Below are positions 9,406 through 22,900 of a stretch of DNA of 64,000 bases, in pieces; position 1 is the first letter of the stretch; each line of letters begins with the position of its first letter. The DNA comes from Candidatus Cloacimonadota bacterium (GTDB lineage Bacteria > Muiribacteriota > UBA6191). Under the pieces are notes generated by a model. That model was not told the DNA's origin. It made no database searches and worked only from the letters and a program-made list of their open reading frames with translations. The stretch is from positions 53,225 through 117,224 of the forward strand of contig NVVD01000005.1 of assembly GCA_002402105.1 (NCBI GenBank), in the 5' to 3' direction. Both the position numbers and the translations under genes were made by a program.

Positions 9406-9714
9406 TTAATCCTCTTTATATGAGTCTGAGTCCATTTCAATTCTGTGATCTAATACTATAGAAACCTCTAGCCATTCTAGAGAAACTAAATCATCATTTC
9501 TAATAGAATGATTTATATTCTTTTTTATAGAAATAGATTCACCTACTTTTTTTTTTATTTTTGTTTGTTCAATGATAAAAGTAGCTTCACCAGATAAAAT
9601 ATGACAGTTTTCAGCTCTACCTTTATGATAATGAAAAGCTATACTTTCACCAGAAGCCAAAGACTCATGAGATAATCTGTACTCACCTATTTTATGAGGA
9701 TATTTTTTATTCAT
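9406..9714 (-). CDS. Single-domain cupin, mannose-6-phosphate isomerase-like
   Basis: A compact 102-residue cupin_2 protein. The first cupin motif is seen as FHYHKGRAENCHILSGEA (two histidines and a glutamate as metal ligands) and the second as GESISIKKNINHSIRNDD with the last histidine. The order and the terminal LEWLEVSIV strand are typical of the cupin half of type II mannose-6-phosphate isomerase/guanylyltransferases and of stand-alone sugar-binding cupins. It has a GAAGAG ribosome site before the ATG at 9714 and is directly followed by the epimerase gene with no intervening base. A metal-dependent sugar-phosphate role is plausible; substrate is unknown. Confidence 0.7.
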   Translation of the reverse strand: MNKKYPHKIGEYRLSHESLASGESIAFHYHKGRAENCHILSGEATFIIEQTKIKKKVGESISIKKNINHSIRNDDLVSLEWLEVSIVLDHRIEMDSDSYKED

Positions 9715-10019
9715 TTGTTCTCTTCATTGAAAACTATTAGTGAAAGCATTCAATAATCTAAGTTATTTCATCCAAAAATCTGAAGCGAAGTCGAGAAATC
9801 TAAAAGTAGAACTCTCCACTCTTAAGTATAATACATTATCAATAGTACATAAAACATATAAAAACAAAAAAGTTCTTGATTTTTAAAAATAAATCTATAA
9901 AGCCCTTTAAAAATATTACAAGTACCATTACAATTTATAATAACTCAAGAAAATTATTAATTTTCTTTAAATACTTATATTGTTTTGAAACTGTATTATT
10001 TATCCAATAAGGGGTTTGT
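9715..10019. other. Divergent intergenic region, AT-rich
   Basis: These 305 bases separate the cupin gene (minus) from the gene at 10020 (plus), so they should hold two promoters. I find no convincing paired -35/-10 boxes, no coding frame and no RNA gene. The only structure is the inverted repeat at 9947-9967. Confidence 0.5.
9947..9967. promoter_or_regulatory. Perfect 8-base inverted repeat, possible operator or hairpin
   Basis: AAGAAAAT-tatta-ATTTTCTT forms an 8-base stem with a five-base loop, about 55 bases before the ATG at 10020. The stem is almost pure A/T and occurs in an AT-rich spacer, so chance is a real alternative. Confidence 0.3.
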
Positions 10020-10343
10020 ATGTTACATTTAAATTTGAATAGTGATGCTTTAGATAAGCTAACACAACAATCTATCAAAAGACTCGAAAAAAAACTCGAA
10101 AAAGAGCTTTTATATCACCCAGGAGTCGATATTTTTGTAGACGTGAGCGCTAAAGGTAAAAAACAGTATACTATTCAAGTTGAAATCGAATACAGAGATG
10201 AAATTATACTCAATGAAAGTTTTCAATGTAAATCATGGATTAGCGCTTTAGATCAATATGTTCAGCATGCAATATGGACAATTAAAAGAGAAACTCCTAG
10301 AAAAGTACCATTGGCTACTATGAACAAATACCAAAGCTACTAA
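10020..10343 (+). CDS. Small protein, possibly HPF/YfiA-like ribosome hibernation factor
   Basis: This 107-residue soluble protein starts at an ATG after AAGGGG. Its layout follows the short ribosome-hibernation factor fold: an early helix (LTQQSIKRLEKKLEKELLYH), three beta strands of alternating polarity (VDIFVDVSAKGKKQYTIQVE), a further strand and a last helix (ALDQYVQHAIWTIKRETPRK). The helix-strand pattern and the alternating basic/acidic strands match S30EA/HPF proteins, but I see no diagnostic motif, and the N-terminal strand normally preceding the first helix is short. It stands alone, followed by a strong terminator at 10366. An unrelated small alpha/beta protein is the alternative. 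Confidence 0.45.
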   Translation: MLHLNLNSDALDKLTQQSIKRLEKKLEKELLYHPGVDIFVDVSAKGKKQYTIQVEIEYRDEIILNESFQCKSWISALDQYVQHAIWTIKRETPRKVPLATMNKYQSY

Positions 10344-10365
10344 TACAATTATAAAAATAAAATCT

Positions 10366-10393
10366 AAGACCCTTCATTTAAAGGGTCTTTTTT
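10366..10393. terminator. Rho-independent terminator, likely bidirectional
   Basis: AAGACCCTT and AAGGGTCTT form a strong stem, followed by a T run on the plus strand. The reverse complement is followed by a T-rich stretch as well. It would end the 10020 transcript and also the tRNA operon arriving on the minus strand. Confidence 0.85.
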
Positions 10394-10421
10394 ATTATAA
10401 AATATATTTTGGTATAAAAAG

Positions 10422-10495
10422 AGGCGATAATCGGACTCGAACCGATGAATGAGGGATTTGCAATCCCTTGCCTTAGCCAACTTGGCCATATCGCC
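10422..10495 (-). tRNA. tRNA-Cys (GCA)
   Basis: The reverse complement folds as a cloverleaf: acceptor GGCGATA/TATCGCC, anticodon loop TTGCAAA with GCA, and T-arm GGTTCGAGTCC. Discriminator base is U. The CCA end is not encoded. It is the last tRNA of the four-gene minus-strand cluster, about 114 bases after tRNA-Phe. Confidence 0.96.
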
Positions 10496-10609
10496 ATTTT
10501 AATCTAAAACAAAGTATTGATTTAGAAGGGATTTAAATGATTTTGGCTTTTGAGCCTATTGATTTTCTAGATAGAAAAAAATCAATTACATTTAATTATA
10601 TATCACCTA

Positions 10610-10682
10610 TGGGCAGAGAGGGAATTGAACCCCCGACACGAAGATTTTCAGTCTTCTGCTCTACCGACTGAGCTATCTGCCC
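10610..10682 (-). tRNA. tRNA-Phe (GAA)
   Basis: The reverse complement has acceptor GGGCAGA/TCTGCCC, D-arm GCTCAGTCGGTAGAGC, anticodon stem AGAAGACTGAAAATCTTC with GAA, and a T-loop GGGTTCAATTCCC. Discriminator A; CCA not encoded. Confidence 0.97.
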
Positions 10683-10695
10683 TAGGCAATTTATA

Positions 10696-10769
10696 CGGAG
10701 CTGACGAGACTCGAACTCGCGACACCCTGCGTGACAGGCAGGTACTCTAACCAACTGAGCTACAGCTCC
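10696..10769 (-). tRNA. tRNA-Asp (GTC)
   Basis: The reverse complement has acceptor GGAGCTG/CAGCTCC, anticodon loop CTGTCAC with GTC and T-loop GAGTTCGAGTCTC. Discriminator is G, the expected identity base for tRNA-Asp. CCA is not encoded. Confidence 0.97.
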
Positions 10770-10774
10770 TAAAA

Positions 10775-10848
10775 TGGGCGTTACAGGATTCGAACCTGTG
10801 ACCCCCTGCTTGTAAGGCAGGTGCTCTAACCAACTGAGCTAAACGCCC
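10775..10848 (-). tRNA. tRNA-Val (TAC)
   Basis: The reverse complement has acceptor GGGCGTT/AACGCCC, anticodon loop CTTACAA with TAC and T-loop CAGGTTCGAATCCTG. Discriminator A; CCA not encoded. It is first in the operon, 12-20 bases after the likely transcription start. Confidence 0.97.
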
Positions 10849-10866
10849 TTCCATTTCAGGAGCTAT

Positions 10867-10894
10867 AGAGTAACATATTTAGCCCCAAAGTCAA
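10867..10894 (-). promoter_or_regulatory. Sigma-70-type promoter of the tRNA operon
   Basis: On the minus strand TTGACT (-35, 10894-10889) is followed after 16 bases by TACTCT (-10, 10872-10867), with TG one base before the -10 (extended -10). The -10 lies about 19 bases from the tRNA-Val 5' end. It sits just after the stop codon of the giant gene, which has no visible terminator, so read-through into the tRNAs is also possible. Confidence 0.65.
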
Positions 10895-10902
10895 GAAGTA
10901 TT

Positions 10903-13900
10903 TTATATTCTTTTATTTTGCTTTTTATAACCCAATATCAAACCCATTAACAATAAAGTCAAAGGCCAAAACATTAATAAAAGGGCAAAAATTGCTATAG
11001 GAATTAAAATAATATTTACAACAAATTTCATAAAATTTGAACCTGAAATACTTTTTGCAATTGGAGGAGAGTATCTATAATAAAGACTCATTAGTTTTTT
11101 ACCTAAATCAAATTTTAATAAAAAACTATCTCTAAAGTATGAAAAGAACTGTACTGAGTTTGAATCTATAGAACCACTTGCAGCTGTTACAATAAAGCAA
11201 CCACCACCGCCTCCGCCTCCACCATCAATTGAGGCAAAACTACCTCCAGTATTTTGAAATATATTACTAATATCTCTTAAAACCCTCCAACTAGAAAAAT
11301 GTTTAATATTTGCATATAAAACTCCACCAGATATTTGATAAGATGTGCCATCTTGAATCCATTTTTTTTGGTTTTCATCATAAAACTCTAAAACTAAGTC
11401 ACTACTTTTTAGAGTATTATCATGAATTAAAAAAGATGGTAAAGCAAAAGGAAACCTAACTTCTGAGTTTGGACGTATTTTTCCGTTAATGTGTAAAACC
11501 TTACCCAATATCTCATATTTTGAAGTATCAACAGTCATATCTTGATCTAACCTAATTTCTATTATTGGTACAATATCAATGATATCTTGATCTTGGGCTA
11601 AAATAATATTTTTTAAACCATCATACTCATCAGATAAGCCCGACATATCATAAGTCACATCTTGAGCTAAACCAGTTTCAGGAACTCTAAAAGCAATTTT
11701 TCCTCCTATTTTTGGAATAGCAATACAAGACTTTGCCGAAGCAGGATTGATTAAATCACAATCGTTACGAGTAACAGTAACTACAGACTCTAATTGATCT
11801 GGAATCAAGTTATTGTCTTTATCTTCATCATCTTTGTCTTCGATGCCATCATTATCTTGGTCATTAGGAAAACTATCTACATTATTTGGGATTCCATCAC
11901 CATCTGAATCGTTATCAATATCATTGGTTTGACCGTCGTTATCTGAATCAAAAGGAAACTTATCAAATAAATTAATAATACCATCATTATCAAAATCAAA
12001 AGCATCTACCCAAGTATTATAGTTTTGAGTATTTGGAGCATAATACCTCGTACCTATAGTACTTTCAACTCCATCTAAATCGCCATCACCATCTGAATCT
12101 TTCTCCCATGTTTTACTTCTTGGGACAAGGCTCAACTCTTGTAAATCTGTTAGACCATCATTATCATCATCAGGATCTGTATAATTTGGAATACCATCAT
12201 TATCTGTGTCTAATACCCCTCCTACAATATGATATACATCAATAAAAGATAACTCTTGAGTATTTAAAATACCATCTCCATCCATATCAATATCAAAAAT
12301 ATTTGGTATGCCATCATTATCACTATCTTTTGATAAATCAACGACTTCACCATTGATCAGTGTAATTTTGTCTAAAGCATCTTCAATACCATCTCCATCG
12401 TCATCTAAATCTTCATTATCACCTATACCATCTCCATCAGTATCATACTGCTCTAAACCATTTGTAGGGAAAGCATCTTCATGATTTATCACTCCATCAT
12501 TATCCAAATCTTGAGCATTAATTGGTGTACCACCACCCGTAGTATCTCCTCCTACTCGATAGATTTCTCCACGAATCTCAACTTGATTTCGAGCGGGGTC
12601 TATAGCTTTTACGGTAAAACTATTATCTCCTGGAGACAATTTAGACAGAGTAATTTGAAAATCAAATTGATCTTGAGACATAGTTGTTACTATCCCCAAG
12701 TTTGTTGGAAATATTGGTAAAACTTGGGCTACAACTAGTTTTTCATTTGAACTTGCTTGAATAGTAACCGTATCAGCCTCTACAACTTGTTTAGTAATTC
12801 CATTAATAATCTGTACTGTACCAACTTGAGCTAAGGTAATTTCTGGGTCAACTGTATCTGTAATAAAAGAATGTAAACCAGAAACAACTACGTTATTACC
12901 ATGAGGGTCTTGCTCCCCAACAATGATGCTTACTGTTCTTAGGCTATCGCGTAAATCAATACCGTTATCTACTTGTATTGGATGAATATAACTAAAATCT
13001 AAACCCACACCGCTCATCATTGCTGTTACAAGCTGAGCACCAGCACCAGAGATTTGAATCACTGGTTGCGCCGTTTGCTGTTGAAGATCAAATTTTGCTT
13101 TAATTAGTAAGCTACCTTTGCCTATATGATTTAAGCCTTCACTATCTAGGATTAATCCATTTTTTTCAAAAGTGAATTTAACATCAGGAGAAATTGTATC
13201 ACTTGTTGGAAAAGGTACTCCAAGAGAGGGTATAATATCTCCTACCCCTGCTGCATTACCCTTTTTATCTAAAACTAAAGAACTCGCCTTAAGGTTAAGA
13301 CCTGCTAGTTGCCCTTGAGTCGGAAGATTCGATGCTGCTCCAAATGTAACAATTAACAAAGTATTATTTTCTCTCCACTCTAATAAAGCGACTCCAAAAG
13401 ATATCGGTGTTTGTAGATTTACTGGTGTTGGTAAAATAAACATATTATCTATATTACCAGAGATTATAAATTTACTCGTATCTATTTGCTCACTAAATTT
13501 AATATAAAGCTGATCTCCAACTGTATAATCTGAATTAGAGGTTGAACTATTATATCGTACCTCAATAATACTTGGACCAATTTTATCATCTCGTAATAAA
13601 AGCTGTCTTACCCCAAAGGTAGATAATTGAAGAGGAGTAACAGAAGACTTATCCAAAATCCGCTCTTGATTCGCTATGATTCTTGGCAACTCTGAATCTA
13701 AAGTACCGTTTGTATTTATATTTGCCCCTACTCCAAGTGTAATTAAAATTCTGTTTTCAACGATTTCAAAAGTAGAGTTACTGCCAATATTTACATTTTC
13801 AAAAGAAAATAGATTATTAACTGTAAATTCACCAACAGGTAGCCTAATAAATTCAGAAAAATGAACCTGAATTTGATCATCTTGACCAAATTGAGTTAAA

Positions 13901-16900
13901 TTATCTCCTTGCATATCTATTAAGTATGCAAATACCATTCGAGGAGCAATTGTATCTGCATTTACATAAGCTACAGTTTCTGAAATTAAAGCTTTTTGAC
14001 TTAAGCTATTAAAATAAACGGGTAAGGTTTTAGATGATGGTACAATATTATTTGGTATTAAAACCTTATCAAAGTTTTTAACACCTAAACCATAAGTTAT
14101 TTGTAAATAAGTAAAAGGATTTATAAGTGGGTCTTTGATACTCACAAAATTAGAGTCAAAATAAGATATATCAACTACTGGATTACCAAAAGCAAATGAT
14201 ACATTTGATATTGACAATTTTGCTTGTACTAATTTATTAATATTATTTTTATCAATAGGAGAAATAATAGTTGGTATTTGAGTTGATGTAGTTAAACCTC
14301 TAACACCACCTGATGTATCTGAAAACTTTATTAAAACCCTATCACCAGCACCCTTAGCACCATCACCATTTGTATCATCAAATTTTGCCCACTCAATAAA
14401 ACCATGCTTTACATTGACAGTAAACATACTACTCGTTAAGTTTTGAACCGAAACACTAGTAACTGGGTCTATTACTCTTTTATCTTTATATAAAATTCGT
14501 ATTCGTTGTTGTCCATCTTTAAATCCATTTGTAAAATTATCATATTTTGGAGTTACTATTAATGTTTTTAACAAATTAGAAATTGAAAAAGCCACTAAGT
14601 TATCAACTTCATTGTCTGGATACTCTATCCAAAAGGCCCCACTTGTTGGAGGACTCACATAAAAATCATCTGCATTTGCTACCAATAGTGCGTTTAAAAT
14701 ATCATCATCAATAATAATAGAAGTTAAAGCTAACGATATAGCTGTATCAGAAGTAAAAGTTAGCTTATTTTCACTTAATCCACCAATAATAAATTTTGGT
14801 TTTGTATCTACAATTTGAAAGTTAAATAAATGGGAGGCTTGCCCTGCTTGCCCATCGTCTAACCTTAGCTCTAAGGTTGCCTGGCCAAGTGACCCTAAAT
14901 TTGGTCGTATAATTAATTTTTCATTTAAACAAGGGGCAATACAAACTCCATTAAAACATTCAATATTATTTGACTCTAAACTAGCTGTAAATTTTGATGT
15001 ACTTAATAAAGGTAAAGAAAAACAAACATCAGAAGAGTTTGCATCTACGTCCACTTTCCAGCTACTAATATCAATTGCAGGATGTTGTTGATTTGATACT
15101 CCATCGCTTTGTTTTATTATACTAGGAAACTCTGAAGTATTTGTAAAATATGGTGAATCATTCACACTTTGCATAATGTAAGTAAACCTAGAACTCGTTT
15201 CTTGAGCGAAGGATTGAACCACCCCACTGATTACTTCAAGTACATAAATATCTTGAGCAAATGCACCGTGATTATCACAAAATTGAGTATCTACACAAGG
15301 AGCCACTAAATCAACTTTTAATTGAGCATTTAAATTGACCGAGTCATGATTTAAAAGATAAAAAATTGTTTGATTATTATTTATTGCGCTACTAGCTACT
15401 TTAGTTATTTGAGTCACTACAGATGTTTTGCTAAAAGAAAATACATGATTGATTAACGATGCACCAATACCAGACTCTTCATCACTTACTACATACCCAA
15501 GAGAGCTCATTAAAGTTGCAGACATTGGAGTATCTTCAAAAGAAGAAATGGTACAGGCTGTTTGCCCAGTAGTAGCTCCTGGTATACAAAGTGAGTTACC
15601 AACAATATTTAAAATTGGGCTATCATTTACTTCTGTCATTGAAATTAAAAAGCTAATCTTAGTTGTTACACCACTTATTGCACGACCAAAGCTATACCTA
15701 GAAGAGCTCGATTGATTTAAAATAAGCTCCCAGTTTTCAACGGTTGGTGAGTAAATATCTGGATTTTTAAGTGAAATTACTAAATTTTTAGGATTAGTAT
15801 TATGATCTGGATTTACTAAGTAATTAGAGCTAGCAGTCGGCCCATCTAAACGGTTAACGGTAAAAGTTAAATAACCATCTAAAGCACCAGGGCTATGCCT
15901 CGTCGAATCCCAGTCCATATTAAAATCAATAGCATCATTTGCATCAATCTCAGTCGTGATAGCACTACCACCCTCTGAAAGAACATAAGCATGAGCCAAA
16001 GATGGATTTGGTTTCACAATCACAGGAGTATCGTCAAGCTCCTGAAGCTCAACTTTAATCTCTTTAAAAATACAACCACCACTTACATCACTAACTTCAA
16101 AAGTAACAATATCAAAAGTTGGTACAGAGTGGTTTTGCTCAAAATGATTTTGATTTAATTTACCGACAAAGTCAAAGTTTCCACTTGGGTCTATTGTAGC
16201 CGTAAACTTAGTATATACAGGGAAAATACCAAGGTCTGAATTTGTTGTACCCGTTTGATTACATGGGTTTGATAAACCTGTCTGATTAATACCTACCATT
16301 CTAAATGTTAATTGAGGGCTTGGATCAAATTGATCATTTGCTAAACTATTTAAGTCAATTGGTCCAAATAAATCTTCTTCTGTTGGTTTTATATGATCTA
16401 AAGTAGTACCAAACCAAACTGGATCATCATTTACTTCAACCACTTGAACTTTTAATAGATGTACTGATTTTAGCCCTTGAGAGTCTAATACCTCTAACTT
16501 TACGTCAGTAGTTGGAGTTGTTTGTGTAGCTGTAGTTGTATACATATTAGATTTCACGCTAAAACGTATATAATCTTCAATATTTAAAGCTCCTGTTATA
16601 ATTTCTAACTTATAAACAGATGTTTCATAAGTTAATACTCTTTGATTTGTTACACTTAAAAAAGCCCATGAATAATCATTGATTGTTTCTCCATATAGCC
16701 AGTCTTCATCTTGAAAAATCCAGTCAGGGCCTTCTGTCTCATGCATCTCTAAAGACCATGTAACTAAAGCTTGATCTTCTTGTGCTGTTATTACTACATA
16801 ACTAGAGTTTCCGGATGAAAAGTCTCCTCCAAAGTTACATAAAGTATTAAGAGGGCTTTGACCAATTGGACAAATTTCAGGCGCTTTTGCAAGATCTAGC

Positions 16901-19900
16901 CAAGTAACTCTATGAAAAAAACTTACACTTTTACTATTATCAATTTGCTCTGAAATTTTTACAACAAAAGATATTATACCAAAAGCTCTGGCTGATTTTG
17001 TTAAATTTGAAACAGGGCTACAGCTTTGATCATAACCAAAAGGACGCATATTTAAAAAATTATTTTCAATCGTAATAATAGGGGAATTAAAAATTGATAA
17101 GTTAAAATCTATGATAGAAGTACTTATTAAACTATATTGCATAGCATCATTTTCAATGTCACTAACAATAGTTGATAAATCTACGCTCATACAAAGACCT
17201 TCATTTGTTTCAAATAAAGTCTGAAAAGTCGATTGAGTAACAATATCACTTAATATTGGAGTATCATCAATAGGTGATATTTCTAAACCAATATCAGTAG
17301 TAATACATAATTTTTCACCAACCAAGCCCGAATCTAAATCACATAAAACAAATACTAGTCTTTCAATCCCCGTAAGGTTTTCTATCGGTGACATACTTAA
17401 AATATTTGTATTTTGATCTATTGTTAAGCTAGAAAACAAAGGGGTTTGAGTTACAACAGAGGTATTTCCAACTTTAGAGCTTAGTTCATTTAAAGGAAAA
17501 GTTCTTTCAGAAGGAATTGGCATAAAACTTCCAAAAAACCAGTTCATTTGAGCTTCATTACCTGCTAGCTCCTCTTCTCTGTCATCACCATGATTTGTTA
17601 AGTCTTTTGTTAAGACGATATCTTCTTGAACCACAATTCCATCTTCTAAAAGAATAATTTGTGGAGGGTGATTCACTCGTCCTACATCTATAGTTATAGT
17701 TCTTGTTACCTCTGTAGGTCCATTATGTAATACCATATCTATAGAAGAGCTTCCACCTGTAGCACTAGCGTTTCCATCAGCAAATATACATAAATTATCA
17801 TTATTTAAATAATCTTCAAAATATGTATTACAACTAGCATGTCCTAAATGATAAATAGAGCTATTTTTTGACTGTAAAAGAGGGTTGTCATTCCAAAATT
17901 GAGTTACTGGATTACCTGTTACTGGTTTAATAAAGTCTCTTGAATAGTTTTCCCAAGTGGTTGTATCTATTTTTAATACAGACCCTGTATCTGGCAATTG
18001 AATAATATAAGCTGTATCATTTAATTTTGGGTCACCTGCTTTTCTAATTGTTATTTCTGGTGGGTCAACGACAGGTAAAATAGTCAAATTTACAGATGTT
18101 GTTATAGTACAAGCAATTTGCCCAGTACAACTTTTATTATCTAAGATTAGTTCAAGAGTAAAGTCTCCGTGCATATCAGGAGCTGGGTGAATAAATAAAG
18201 TGTCATTAGCAGAGTTAGCACTACTAATATCGATAGTTTGCCCAATAATAGCTTGAGGATTACATGCAGCAGAGCCAGTTCTATTTACACCTGATAAATT
18301 TGTTAAACAATTAACTTTTGATACAAGATTTTGCTCTAATAGATATTCTTTAAAATCTGGATAATCTACATTGTTATCAAACATACTAGAGCCAGCTGTT
18401 ACTTTAACAGACCAAGTTAAGTCAGAGTCTAAAGGTCCTCCAAAAAAGTTATAATTATTTACTTCAAAAATCCCTAAATCTATAAAAACAGTAGAGTCCT
18501 CTGTGATCGGCCCTATAGCTGCTGCTATTTGAGATGGAGTTGCGCCTATGTTTGGCGTACCATTATCTCTAACTTTAATGATACAAGTGGAGTCTTCGAC
18601 TGATTCAAGTACATCTGGACCAGTATTATCTCTATCTCGAATAATAAAATGTAATGTAGCATTTTCTACGGCCGCTTTATCAACAGCGGATATTTCGATT
18701 TCTCCTGTACTATTATTAATCATTCTGACTTTAAATAATGGAGATGTAGCAGGTATTGCAAACTCGGTACCCTGGGTTAAAAAATTTGATAGTACCTCTA
18801 CACCGCTTACAGTTACTTTCTGCGATTGAGCAATACTAAAGTTTACCCCCTCATAATCAACAGACTTTAAAAATATTCGTAAATTTTCATTTTGACTTGG
18901 ATGGATAGATAAATCTACATCATTCCATGCTATAGGACTTCCTAAAATAGAAGTTTTAGTAGCAACACCACCACTAGCTACAGAATCTGTAGAGTCTAAA
19001 GTCATTAAAGTACCCAAACATAAGTTATTACTAAAAAATGGTGCATCATTCTTTTGAGTTATATTAAATTCAACATTTTGAGTTGAAGATAAAGCTCCAC
19101 CATTATCTACACTAAACTTATACAAATAATGTCCGTAATGATCTGGTTTTAAAGTAACTTTCATGTTCCATAGTTGACCGCTTGTTCCAACCATTGCACC
19201 AGCTGATAGCTCAATAGTTAATATTGGAGACGTACCAACAGCAGGAGCCGATAAATCTTGGCCTGCATCAATTACCCAAGGGTTTGTAGGAAAAGGTCCA
19301 TCAACATCAAAGTATCCAATAGTAAATGTTTGTGGTGCATCATCTTCGTTCATAGACACATTAACAATTGGAGGTGCAGATACTGTTCCGTTAATACTAA
19401 TAACGGGGTTATCATCAGATGCAACAACAGCAATCGGTACACTAATACACGTACCTACCCCACCATTTTTTGCTACATCTCCATTATCTGGTACTAATCC
19501 AGAAGAGTCTTCAACACATAAAACAATTGTATCAGATTGACCAAAAGGATGAGAAAAATTTGCTACAGGAGTTACTAAAAGATTATTACCAGATACAGAA
19601 AAAGCAGTTAAATTTGGGTGGTTACCAGACCCTGTTTGAACTGTCCAAACTAAAGCATTTTGAGCATCTTCTCCCATTCCTACAATTATTTCATTTGCAA
19701 AACTAGCTATAGAAAGAGTAGCTGGACTGCTTTCTTCTGCCACAGAAAGTATTGGGCGTGGTCCAAGTGTTGCATAATTTGATGAATATATAGGTTTATC
19801 GTTCACACAAGTTATCGGTAGCGAGTACTCACTAGTAGTAGTATTTACTACTCCATCTGATACAGCCAAATTTACAAAACCAGAGCCACTGTCTGCACAA

Positions 19901-22900
19901 GCATGAGGTAATATACTATAAGTAATTTGGTCTTGTACTGGATCTGTAATAACAACATTAGAATAAAAACTTGTATCAAAGCTAACTACTGTCCATGTTA
20001 GATCAGTATGCTCTTGATTTGTTAAAGCACCACCACATTTTCTACCAGCCACTCCTTCTGGGGCAGTACATTCAAATGAGCTTAAGTTAATCACCTTATT
20101 TTGTGCCGTTGCTGATTCTGTACCTAAAAAAGCTGTATTATTTAATGCAGTTAAGACTTCATAACCAGGACCTGTAAAAACAGATATTCCACCTACATCT
20201 GTTAAATTTGTAACAATTAAGTTGTTATCCTCGACTACTAAGTCTATCTGGTAGTGAGTCGGAAATTGAAACTTAATTGGAGCTATAGATATATGCCATA
20301 GTCCGTCTCCTGAATTGCTTAAATCGGCTTCATAGGATATTAATTGCCTTTCACCTATAGTTGATGCTGGAAATCTATCCATTGTACCATTAGATGGCCC
20401 AACAAAACTCTGCCCTCTTGTTTCAAAAACGGCTGTAGCGCTACCATCTAATAAGTTTGTATCATAGGAGTAAAAGTTATCTCCCCCCAACACACTTGTA
20501 CCAAAAGGAATTGTCCCGCCTGCTGGTAAATTTGGTGGCTGTCTTCTATCTGTAAAGTCATCATATAAATATACTGAATAAATAACAGTACCTGGTGGAA
20601 CTGGTATCCCTCCACTTAAAAAACCGCTTTCAGTCAAGACAAAGTTCATTTGAACTGACTTCACTCCATCAATATCACTTAAATTTGTTTCAAACTCTAA
20701 AATATCAGACCAACTTGCTTTTGACTTTGAGGTAAAACCAGTTGGGGTCACAGATGGAGTCAGTGACGGGGCAATACGAAAAGAATTTAAAAAAGTATCA
20801 GCAGAAGGTAAAATATTAACCGTTATAGTACCCTTTCCAACTTTTGAGTCATCAGTTGTTAAAGTAAAAGTACAATTACCAGTACCAGCAACACTACCAG
20901 CAGTAATGGTTAATTGACTTGCACCCTCAACAGGGGTTACAGTACAAGCTGAAATATTTGTATCTTTTGAAGCAAGCACAATATCAATAGTGGTATCACC
21001 CAAAGTACCATTATAACGAATAGCATTTCTAATATCGATGGTTGTTGAGGTATCAACAACTAAATTTACTGGGTGTCCCCCTATTAAACTTACATCTAAA
21101 AGTGGAGCTGTTTCTACAGAAAAGAATGGCGTTGAAAATACAGCTGTAACACGTTGCCTAGCATCACTTGTATAAAAACCATCGGCAATATCTAATTGAA
21201 AGTGATAAGTTGTACCATCTGTTTTTACAGAAGATGGTACTGTAAAATTATGTAAATATTTTGGTTTTAAAAGAGGAGGTTTATCTTTATAAGGCGTATC
21301 ATTAAATGTAGGCAAAATAAAGCTCTCTTGCACAGGGACAAAACTGCCATCAATAGTAGATACTAAAGATATCTTGATATGCTTTAAAACAGCCGTCCCC
21401 TCATCAGCAACATCAACACTAATAGGGATAATATCTCCTATTTTTAATGGCGAAATAAAGGTAGCTTGAAACACATTTATAATAGGAGCTGACCGAACAG
21501 CAGTAAAAGCCACCGAACCTCCAACAAACTCATTATCTGTAACACCTAAGTTATCTGTAGCAAAAACTCTAATCTGATACTCTTGAGAATCTACAAGACC
21601 AGGCCTAACTGTTAATGGAGAAAACTGTCCTTCAAATTTATTAGTGCCACCATTAAAAACTAAATTAATAAAAGTGGAGGTTGGAAATAAGCTAGGACTT
21701 GCTCCTGTTGTTACAATTTTTGCTTTTACTGAAGCTATAGTACCCCCTCCATTATGTGTCGCTTGAAATTTAATTGAAAAAATTGAGTCAGGGTCTCCTA
21801 TCTTACCATCAAAACCTGGCTCTAAGGTATTTCCTACAATTGGTGGCCTTATAATTTGTAACTCTAAATTTGTACTGCTTAGAAAGTCTCCTGTACCATT
21901 ATCAATCGGATCAGGGGGCGTAACATCATCAACTGTACCAATTGTCGGAATTGAGGTTAATACATAAGATGATCTACTACTTGCAGGAGAAAGCAATGTT
22001 TTAATATACGATATATTTTCTAATTCACACCTTTTTGGTACCCCAGCCCCTACACAATAAGGAGCAGTACCAGCAACAGGTAAAACATCTCCTAATTCTG
22101 TAAAATTAAAGTCTCCAACAGAAACCAAACCATCACTATTGATATGAGCTTGAGCCGAAGCTCCACGAGCCAAAGAAAATATATCTAAAATTCCGTTATT
22201 TGACTTGTCTAACAATATAATTGTAAAATTCCACGAACCTATACCAGTAACTACTCCTCCAAGAGGAGTTGTATACACAGCCTCTGGAGTCCACATATTA
22301 CCTAAGCACAAACGAGGAACTAATATATCTGAACTTATACCAGGATAACCTGCACGACCAAAATAACTATTAACTTCAGTTGAGTCGACTCCACCAGCCA
22401 TACCTGCTAATTCTGCTGTACCACCAAAAAATAAATCTAAACCTCCAGAAAATAATCTATGATGAGTAATATCTACAGGAAAGTCTGTTGAACCATAATC
22501 AGCAGCGGCAGTTACAGGCCAACTATGTTTCTCCCCAAAAAGAGTTGAATAAGTGTCACCAGCTCTTTGAAGATAGTCTACTGTTGAATTATTAATAGTC
22601 CTATGAGCCATTTTAGCTTGATCATAAACCGCAACAACTTCAGATGCTGCCAAAATTGAAGATGCTAACCCATCAAAAGTTTTTGTAGTTAAATTTATAT
22701 TACCACCTAATGATGTTGGCCAAGTAAGATTTGATAATAAAGTAATAACACCTGCATTACCCGTATTATCTTGTAAACCACAAATATCATAACCCAAATC
22801 AAGTCCTCCACCATCTCTAACAGGAAAAGCAGCCTCCCTTGGCTCTACTAAATAAAGAAATGATAAATTATTCATGTCAAAATCTGTTATTGATTTATTA

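Noticed and set aside
10496-10609. ATTGATTTT and AAAATCAAT hairpin between tRNA-Phe and tRNA-Cys as an RNA gene or processing signal
   Set aside because: It is a simple A/T-rich inverted repeat with no further structure; I could not support a distinct feature.
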